Source: DASYTH01 sp035762905 (GTDB taxonomy: Bacteria; Actinomycetota; Actinomycetes; Mycobacteriales; Pseudonocardiaceae). Taken from it: DNA of 64,000 bases. The stretch lies in the NCBI RefSeq assembly GCF_035762905.1, contig NZ_DASUCC010000056.1, positions 74,005-138,004 of the forward strand. Direction: 5' to 3'. Both the position numbers and the translations under genes were made by a program. Each line of letters starts with the position of its first letter. Within the stretch, counting starts at the first letter, position 1. The notes under the pieces were generated by a model, which saw nothing but the letters and a program-made list of their open reading frames with translations, searched no databases and was not told where the DNA came from. This document shows positions 58,838 to 64,000 of the stretch, piece after piece.

Positions 58838-61800
58838 TGCCGCCAGTTGACGTCCTGGTGCTCGGGCCGGTGGCGCTGCGGGTCGACGGTCGGCTCGTGT
58901 CCCCCTCGGCCAGGAGCATCCGGACGCTACTGGGGGTACTGGCGGTGGCCGGGCGGCGCGGCATATCCGACGCCGCGCTGGCCGGCCGGCTGTGGCCGGA
59001 GCCCGGCAGCGAAGCCGGGCTCCGGGTTCTGGTGCACCGCGCCAGGGCGTGGCTGCGCGACGCGGCCGGCCCGGCGGTCACGGTGGCCAGAACCCCGTCG
59101 GGTTACGTGCTGCGGTTCGAGTCGGGCCGGTGTGACCTGGACCGGTTCAACGAGATCGTCGCGGGTGCGGACCCACCGCGGGGCGCGGACCGGGCCACAA
59201 CGCTGGACTCGGCGTTGGCGTTGTGGCGCGGTCCGGCGCTGGACGATGTGCCGGATGCCGAGGCCGACCGAACCGAGCTGGAGCGGGCCCGGCTACGGGT
59301 CGTGGTGGACTGCGCCGAGTGCTGGCTCTCCGCCGGCCGGCCGGAGCGGGCGGTGTCCCTGCTCGGGCCGATGGTCGCCCGGCATCCGCTCGACGAACCG
59401 GCACACGGCGCGTGGATCGAGGCGCTGGCAACCGCCGGCCGGCAGGCCGACGCGCTGGCCGCGTTCGAGAGCCTGCGGGTGCGGCTGCGGGAGGAGTTGG
59501 GCGTCGACCCGAGCCGGCAGGTGAGCCGGGCGCTGCTCCGGGTGCTGCGCCAGGAGCTGCCGGTGGCCGAGGCCGGTGAACACCGCATGGTGCCGGCCCA
59601 GCTGCCGGCCGCGGCCGGAACGTTCGTTGGTCGTGACGCCGAGCTGCGCCGGTTGGACGAACTGCTCGGTGGCACCGCACCCGGGGTGATCGTGGGCACC
59701 GGCGGGGTGGGCAAGACCGCGCTGGCCGTGCGGTGGGCGCACGGGGTCGCCGACCGGTTCCCGGACGGGCAGCTCTACGCGGACCTGCGCGGGTACTCCG
59801 GCGGCCCGCCGGTGCGCCCGCTGGACGCGCTGACCGGTTTCCTGCGCGCGCTGGGGATTCCGCCCGACGGGCTGCCCACCGCGGTGGACGAGGCGGCCGC
59901 GCTGTTCCGGTCCACGGTGGCCGGCCGGCGCCTGATCGTCGTGCTGGACAACGCCCTTGACGCCGCGCAGGTGCGCCCGCTGCTGCCTGGTTCGCCCGGC
60001 TGCCTCGCGCTGGTCACCAGCCGGGACCGGATGGCTGGGCTGATCGCGCTCAACGGAGCCGGATGCGTGTCGCTGGACGTGTTGGGATCGCCCGATGCCC
60101 ACCGGCTGCTCCGGGAAACCCTTGGCGCGCCAAGGATTGTCACCGATCCGGACGCGGTCGCCGAGATCGTCGCGGCGTGCGCCGGGCTGCCGCTCGCGCT
60201 GCGCATCGTCGCCGCCCATCTCCTCGCCCGCCCCGCCCTGTCGCTGGCCCGCTATGCCGCCCAGCTCACCGCGCCCGGCCGGCTGGACCAACTCGCCGTC
60301 CACGGGGACACAGCGGCCGCGGTCGCCGCCACGTTCGCCCACTCCTACCGCCGCCTGCCGCCCGCCGCCCGGCGGATGTTCCGCCTGGTCGGGCTCGTTC
60401 CGGGCGCCGACCTGACGCCCGCGGCCGCCGCCGTGCTGGCCGGCTGCCCGGTGGCCGAGGCGCACCGGCTGCTGTTCCGGTTGGCCGCCGGCCACCTGCT
60501 CACCGAGCCCGGCCCGGACCGGTTCGGCTGCCACGATCTGCTGCGCGCCTACGCCGCCGGGCTGGCCGCGCGGGAGGACGACGCGGCCGGCCGGGCCGCG
60601 GCGCTGGTCCGGCTGTCCGACTGGTACCTCGGCACCGCGCACGCGGCCGCCCGCATGGTGTTCCCGCTGACCCTGCGACTGTCGACCCCACCGTCCACAG
60701 TGGATCCAATGGTGTTCGCCGATCCCGCCGCCGCGACCGAATGGCTGGACCAGGAACGCGGAAACCTGGTGGCAACCGCGCTGCACGAACTCGGCCCGGT
60801 GACCTGGCGGCTCGCCGACGCGCTGCGGATGTACCTGTTCCGCTGGCGGCACAACGCCGACGCGCTGCGGCTGGCCGAGGCCGCAGCCCGGTGCGCGGAG
60901 CGCTCCGGCAGCCTGGACGGGCGGGCCGCGGCGGAGCTGGCGCTGGCCACCGCCCGGGCCTGCATCGGCGAGATCTCCGAGGCACTGGCGCACTGTGCGA
61001 ACGCGGTCGCGCTCAGCCGGTGCGCCGGGTGGACCGAGGGCGAGGTGGGTGCGCTGGCCAACCAGGCCATCCTGCACACCGAGCTCGGCGACCTGGACGC
61101 CGCGACCCGATGCCTCGAAGAGTGCCGGATCGTCAACCAGCGCTTGGGAAACCTCGCCCGCACGGCCGCGACCCTGAACAACCTCGGCACCGTGCACCTG
61201 CATGCCGGCCGGCTGACCGACGCCGTCGCCGCGCACCGCGAGGCGCTGCGGATCTACCGGTCGCTCGGCGATCCGTCCTACGAGCAGGTCACCCTGCACA
61301 ACCTCGGGGTCGCGCTGCGCGAGCTGGGCGAGCTGGACGAGGCCGCCGAGCTGCTCGAGCGGAAGCTGGCCATGATCGAGGCGAACGGGGAGCACCACGG
61401 GAAGGCCGGCGCGCTCGCCGACCTGGCCCGGATCGCCTGCGAACGCTCGCGGTTCGACGAGGCGCACCGGCTGGCCGAGGTCGCCCTGCGCGCGGCCGAG
61501 CTGGCCGGTGACCGCATCGACGAGACCGCTGCCCGGCTGGGCCTGGCCGAGGCGTGCCGGGGACTCGGCCGGTTGACCGACGCTGCCGAGCACGGCGTCC
61601 GCGCGCTCGAACTGGCCCGGGCGCTGCGCAACGCCCGGCTCGAGGCCGAGGCACTGCTCGGGGCCGCGCTGACCGACCAGGCCCTTGGCCGGGCCGGCGA
61701 CGCGTTTCGGCACGCCCGGCAGGCGCTCGCCCGGTGCCACGAGTGCGGCCTGCTGCTGGTGGAGGCCCGGGTGCTGGACGCGCTCGCCGAGCTGCACCGG

Positions 61801-61908
61801 GCCGGTGGCCGACCCCAGCGGGCGGCCGAACTGGCCCGGCTGGCCGGCCGGGCCGCACCGGCACGGCGGCCGGCCCGGTGCCGGTGGGCCGATGTAACGG
61901 GACTGTAA
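58837..61908 (+). CDS. AfsR/SARP-type regulator with NB-ARC and TPR domains
   Basis: The 1,023-residue regulator has an OmpR-like winged helix (about 5-95) and a bacterial transcriptional activation domain (about 100-245). An NB-ARC ATPase (about 265-560) follows with P-loop GTGGVGKTALAV (near 290), LIVVLDNALDAAQV as Walker B region, and GLPLALRI. The C-terminus has at least six TPR repeats (about 650-1000). Proteins of this build control secondary metabolism and can sense ligands through the TPR. It starts at the ATG at 58837, overlapping the peptide gene stop; an in-frame TTG at 58807 would overlap the peptide more. Confidence 0.9.
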   Translation: MPPVDVLVLGPVALRVDGRLVSPSARSIRTLLGVLAVAGRRGISDAALAGRLWPEPGSEAGLRVLVHRARAWLRDAAGPAVTVARTPSGYVLRFESGRCDLDRFNEIVAGADPPRGADRATTLDSALALWRGPALDDVPDAEADRTELERARLRVVVDCAECWLSAGRPERAVSLLGPMVARHPLDEPAHGAWIEALATAGRQADALAAFESLRVRLREELGVDPSRQVSRALLRVLRQELPVAEAGEHRMVPAQLPAAAGTFVGRDAELRRLDELLGGTAPGVIVGTGGVGKTALAVRWAHGVADRFPDGQLYADLRGYSGGPPVRPLDALTGFLRALGIPPDGLPTAVDEAAALFRSTVAGRRLIVVLDNALDAAQVRPLLPGSPGCLALVTSRDRMAGLIALNGAGCVSLDVLGSPDAHRLLRETLGAPRIVTDPDAVAEIVAACAGLPLALRIVAAHLLARPALSLARYAAQLTAPGRLDQLAVHGDTAAAVAATFAHSYRRLPPAARRMFRLVGLVPGADLTPAAAAVLAGCPVAEAHRLLFRLAAGHLLTEPGPDRFGCHDLLRAYAAGLAAREDDAAGRAAALVRLSDWYLGTAHAAARMVFPLTLRLSTPPSTVDPMVFADPAAATEWLDQERGNLVATALHELGPVTWRLADALRMYLFRWRHNADALRLAEAAARCAERSGSLDGRAAAELALATARACIGEISEALAHCANAVALSRCAGWTEGEVGALANQAILHTELGDLDAATRCLEECRIVNQRLGNLARTAATLNNLGTVHLHAGRLTDAVAAHREALRIYRSLGDPSYEQVTLHNLGVALRELGELDEAAELLERKLAMIEANGEHHGKAGALADLARIACERSRFDEAHRLAEVALRAAELAGDRIDETAARLGLAEACRGLGRLTDAAEHGVRALELARALRNARLEAEALLGAALTDQALGRAGDAFRHARQALARCHECGLLLVEARVLDALAELHRAGGRPQRAAELARLAGRAAPARRPARCRWADVTGL

Positions 61909-61932
61909 GTCGACCTTTCTAGCGTCGCCGGG

Positions 61933-62550
61933 GTGAACACGACAGTCGGGAATCGTGATCGCGCGCGGATCAGGGTGCGCAACGACGTGCGAGCCGCGGG
62001 CGCGAGGGATCGGATCGACCGGATCGTCGGCGGGCTGCCCTGGGCACGACTGTGTCCGGTCGGGCCGGTCGACCTGCTTTTCGTTGCGGCGGAAGCGGTC
62101 GCGGCGGCCGAGCGGTGCGGGGTCGTGGCGGTTTTCGCCCGACCGGACGGCGCGGTGCTGGACGCGGCCGTCCGGGCCGGAGCGCGCGGGTTGATTCTGG
62201 CCGACGACCCAGCCGAGGACTTCCGGCGGTCGATCCACGACGTACTGCACCGGGGCGGCTGGGTCTCACCCCGGCTTGCCGGCCGGCTGCTGGCGCGCTT
62301 CCCCATGGGGGCACCGGAAGCCGAAGCCGACCCGGCGGCCGTGCTCACCCCGCTGACCACCCGGGAGCGGCAGGCGCTGCGGCTACTGGCCGAGGGCCGG
62401 GAGAACGCCGAGATCGCCGCGCTGATGTTCGTCAGCGTGAGCGCCGTGAAGTACCACGTGTCCAACCTGTTGCGGAAGTTCGGTTGCCGGGACCGGACCC
62501 AGCTGCTCGCCCACCTCAACCGGGTCGGGCTGCGTTCGGTCCAGCTCTGA
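61933..62550 (+). CDS. LuxR-family regulator with degenerate receiver-like domain
   Basis: The 205-residue protein has an N-terminal receiver-like region without a clear phosphorylation Asp (LLFVAAEAVAAAERCGVVAV, ARGLILADD) and a C-terminal LuxR helix-turn-helix (LTTRERQALRLLAEGRENAE, then VSVSAVKYHVSNLLRKFGC). The start is GTG at 61933, 25 bp after the SARP gene, with GGGG upstream. A TAGCGT hexamer at 61920 could be a promoter -10. It may be activated by the SARP protein or act with it. Confidence 0.85.
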   Translation: MNTTVGNRDRARIRVRNDVRAAGARDRIDRIVGGLPWARLCPVGPVDLLFVAAEAVAAAERCGVVAVFARPDGAVLDAAVRAGARGLILADDPAEDFRRSIHDVLHRGGWVSPRLAGRLLARFPMGAPEAEADPAAVLTPLTTRERQALRLLAEGRENAEIAALMFVSVSAVKYHVSNLLRKFGCRDRTQLLAHLNRVGLRSVQL

Positions 62551-62615
62551 GTCCGGTTCGGACACTGGTCTGTGGACTAGGGTGCCGGCCGGTGCGCCGG
62601 CGAACACTGAGGCGT

Positions 62616-63464
62616 ATGAACGAACTTCCACAGATGTCACGACGCGGAATCCTTGCCGCGGCGGCGTTGGGCTCGGCGGCGACGCTGCTCGGCGCCGGAG
62701 TGGCCCGGGCCGATCAGCCGGGGGAGTACCACCCGGCCCCGGACGGGCCGGCCCCGGACGACGGGGTCTCGGTGCTCGCGCTGGTCACCCAGAGCGAGGT
62801 CAACAACGAACCGACCTACTACGAGGTCAACGGCGCACGCACGTCCTTCCGGTACGAACCGACGTTCTACTCCCGGATGGAGCTCTGGCACCAGCGCTGG
62901 CGCCAGTGGACGCCGAACCACTGGACCGCGCCGCACCAGATCTACTGCTACGGCGTGTACGTGAACAAGCCCGGGATGCACGGCGAGGGGCGGGCATTCG
63001 ACCTCGCCCGGCTGCTGATCACCAACCGGAACAACGGGACGATGTTCCTCGGGTTCAACGGCCGCTACGACCAATGGAGCACCTGGTCCACCGACGCGAT
63101 GATCACCGAACGCATCCGGTACTGGGGCACGCTGGCCAGCCTGCACTACCACTTCCGGCACGTGATCTCCTACCTGGACAACAGCGAGCACCACAACCAC
63201 GTGCACATCGACAACGCGATCTCCGGTGGCGGCGACTCCAGCTTCGCCACCTCGTCGAGCACCCAGACCCTGTTCGTACAGGCGACCTGCCGCTACATCT
63301 GGGGCTTCGACACCGGAATCGACGGCGAGTTCGGCCCGCAGACCCAAAGCCACTCCGCCGCCGTCCTGAGCCGGCTCGGCTCCGACGGCTCGATCACCAC
63401 CCAGAGCCGCTGGCAGGTGTTCTGCCGGGGATCCGCCCTGCAGGCATGGGCCATGCGCCCCTGA
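62616..63464 (+). CDS. Exported M15-like peptidoglycan hydrolase
   Basis: The 282-residue protein begins with a Tat signal (MSRRGILAAAALGS, cleaved near ARADQ). The centre has the M15/extensin zinc-peptidase residues HGEGRAFDLAR and EHHNHVHID, which fit HxxGxAxD and HxH. The C-terminus resembles a peptidoglycan-binding helical domain (GIDGEFGPQTQSHSAAVLSR). It probably trims stem peptides in the wall. The ATG at 62616 follows GAGG by four bases. It sits after the SARP-LuxR pair and may be their target. Confidence 0.82.
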   Translation: MNELPQMSRRGILAAAALGSAATLLGAGVARADQPGEYHPAPDGPAPDDGVSVLALVTQSEVNNEPTYYEVNGARTSFRYEPTFYSRMELWHQRWRQWTPNHWTAPHQIYCYGVYVNKPGMHGEGRAFDLARLLITNRNNGTMFLGFNGRYDQWSTWSTDAMITERIRYWGTLASLHYHFRHVISYLDNSEHHNHVHIDNAISGGGDSSFATSSSTQTLFVQATCRYIWGFDTGIDGEFGPQTQSHSAAVLSRLGSDGSITTQSRWQVFCRGSALQAWAMRP

Positions 63465-63504
63465 TGCCAGCGGGCCTGCAATACCGACAACAGAAGGGGA
63501 AACG

Positions 63505-63942
63505 ATGCGAAAGTTGATCACGGCGGGCCTGGCGGCCGCCGCCATCGGCGCCGCGCTCGGCGCCGGCGCGGGGACCGCCCAAGCCGACGTCGGGGACGGC
63601 AGTTGGGCCTGCAACAACACGGAGATCTGCTTCCGCAAGAGCGCCGGTTCCGACCGCTCGATCAAGCATTTCTTCAACGGTGCCAACCACTCGGCGAACG
63701 CAAGGCACGGCGCCTACACATGGGGCGGCCCGGCTCCGGGCGGGAACGTCACGGACGACGCCCGCGAGTTCAGGAACCGCGACAGCCAGTGCACGGTGTA
63801 CGTGTGGGACATCACCAGCACCGGGAGCTGGTTCGCCTACGCCCACCAGCCGGCGCAGTCGAACACCTGGTTCTACGACCTGAAGAACCGGAACAACGGG
63901 CACAGCCGCTGCTCCAACACGCAACACCCGGCAGATCTGTGA
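63505..63942 (+). CDS. Small secreted protein of peptidase-inhibitor I36 type
   Basis: The 145-residue protein has a signal peptide (RKLITAGLAAAAIGAALGAG, cleaved near AQADV). The mature domain has WACNNTEICFRKSAGSDRSI near the start and cysteines at ICF, QCTVY and SRCS. This matches the I36 (SMI-like) family of small beta-rich exported proteins in streptomycetes, named for a metalloproteinase inhibitor. It lies 40 bp after the M15-like gene and could inhibit a wall or secreted protease. Confidence 0.78.
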   Translation: MRKLITAGLAAAAIGAALGAGAGTAQADVGDGSWACNNTEICFRKSAGSDRSIKHFFNGANHSANARHGAYTWGGPAPGGNVTDDAREFRNRDSQCTVYVWDITSTGSWFAYAHQPAQSNTWFYDLKNRNNGHSRCSNTQHPADL

Positions 63943-63948
63943 CACCGA

Positions 63949-63985
63949 CCGTGCGGGGTGGGCACACCAAGCCCACCCCGCACGG
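63949..63985 (+). terminator. Terminator after the I36-type gene
   Basis: A perfect 15-bp stem (CCGTGCGGGGTGGGC with its complement) with a 7-base loop begins six bases after the stop codon. Confidence 0.85.
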
Positions 63986-64000
63986 CCAGGGGGAAGGAAC

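Noticed and set aside
59293..62250. A 985-codon ORF antisense to the SARP regulator
   Set aside because: Shadow frame of the SARP gene; no domain found.

Overview
The window is 64 kb of very GC-rich DNA with dense, overlapping gene order and many GTG/TTG starts. It looks like the chromosome of a filamentous actinomycete. Pointers are a complete conservon (cvnA-E type), an AfsR/SARP regulator with NTPase and TPR domains, XRE-DUF397 cassettes, HAF-repeat and I36-type secreted proteins, a CebR-type operator in front of a cellulase, a small two-domain laccase and three cytochromes P450. I cannot fix the family; Pseudonocardiaceae would fit. I saw no rRNA, tRNA, CRISPR array, insertion sequence or prophage.

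Left edge to 13 kb: a respiratory nitrate reductase operon on the minus strand (narK-narG-narH-narJ, with narJ running off the edge and any narI outside). A divergent membrane ferric-reductase-like flavocytochrome shares its upstream region, which carries three strong palindromes, one of the DosR/OsdR form GGGAC-N4-GTCCC. Next come a PhoX-type phosphatase and a secreted GH5-FnIII-CBM2 cellulase under a perfect CebR box.

13-20 kb: small regulatory and metabolic genes. These are an AfsR-like pseudogene, an XRE-cupin regulator divergent from a PAT-type acetyltransferase with palindromic operators between them, DUF2332 and MOSC proteins, a lower-GC orphan membrane gene, a DUF397-like remnant, a PLP aminotransferase, and an ArsR-SRPBCC pair behind a palindrome.

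20-27 kb: an exported copper/sugar-redox locus: small laccase, a 1,327-residue ThuA/discoidin/GSDH/PKD/DUF1080 mosaic, a cupredoxin protein and a beta-repeat protein. The mosaic and the cupredoxin protein share an unnamed module of about 82 residues. 27-30 kb holds a VanAB-like Rieske oxygenase operon with an IclR regulator and a tiny CHCG protein.

30-41 kb: a secreted DPBB protein with a recent internal duplication, a PNPOx-like enzyme, a VOC pseudogene, a lipoprotein, a permuted-papain amidase, a PAP2 phosphatase, and a three-gene operon ending in a divergent Hsp70. Decaying LuxR and MacB-permease remnants follow.

41-51 kb: the conservon, whose P450 lacks the ExxR motif as CYP157 does, two further P450s, a PadR-VOC pair with two operator copies, and an Nramp relative lacking the DPGN motif. 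51-64 kb: an XRE-DUF397-DUF397 cassette, a HAF-repeat protein, a methyltransferase, a stand-alone EF-Tu paralogue with a structured leader, an ArsR-like regulator, and a 51-residue exported peptide gene whose stop codon overlaps the start of an AfsR/SARP-NTPase-TPR regulator. A LuxR regulator, an M15-like peptidase and an I36-type secreted protein close the window. The peptide-regulator pair is my best candidate for an undescribed signalling system; the Hsp70 operon and the shared secreted module come next.
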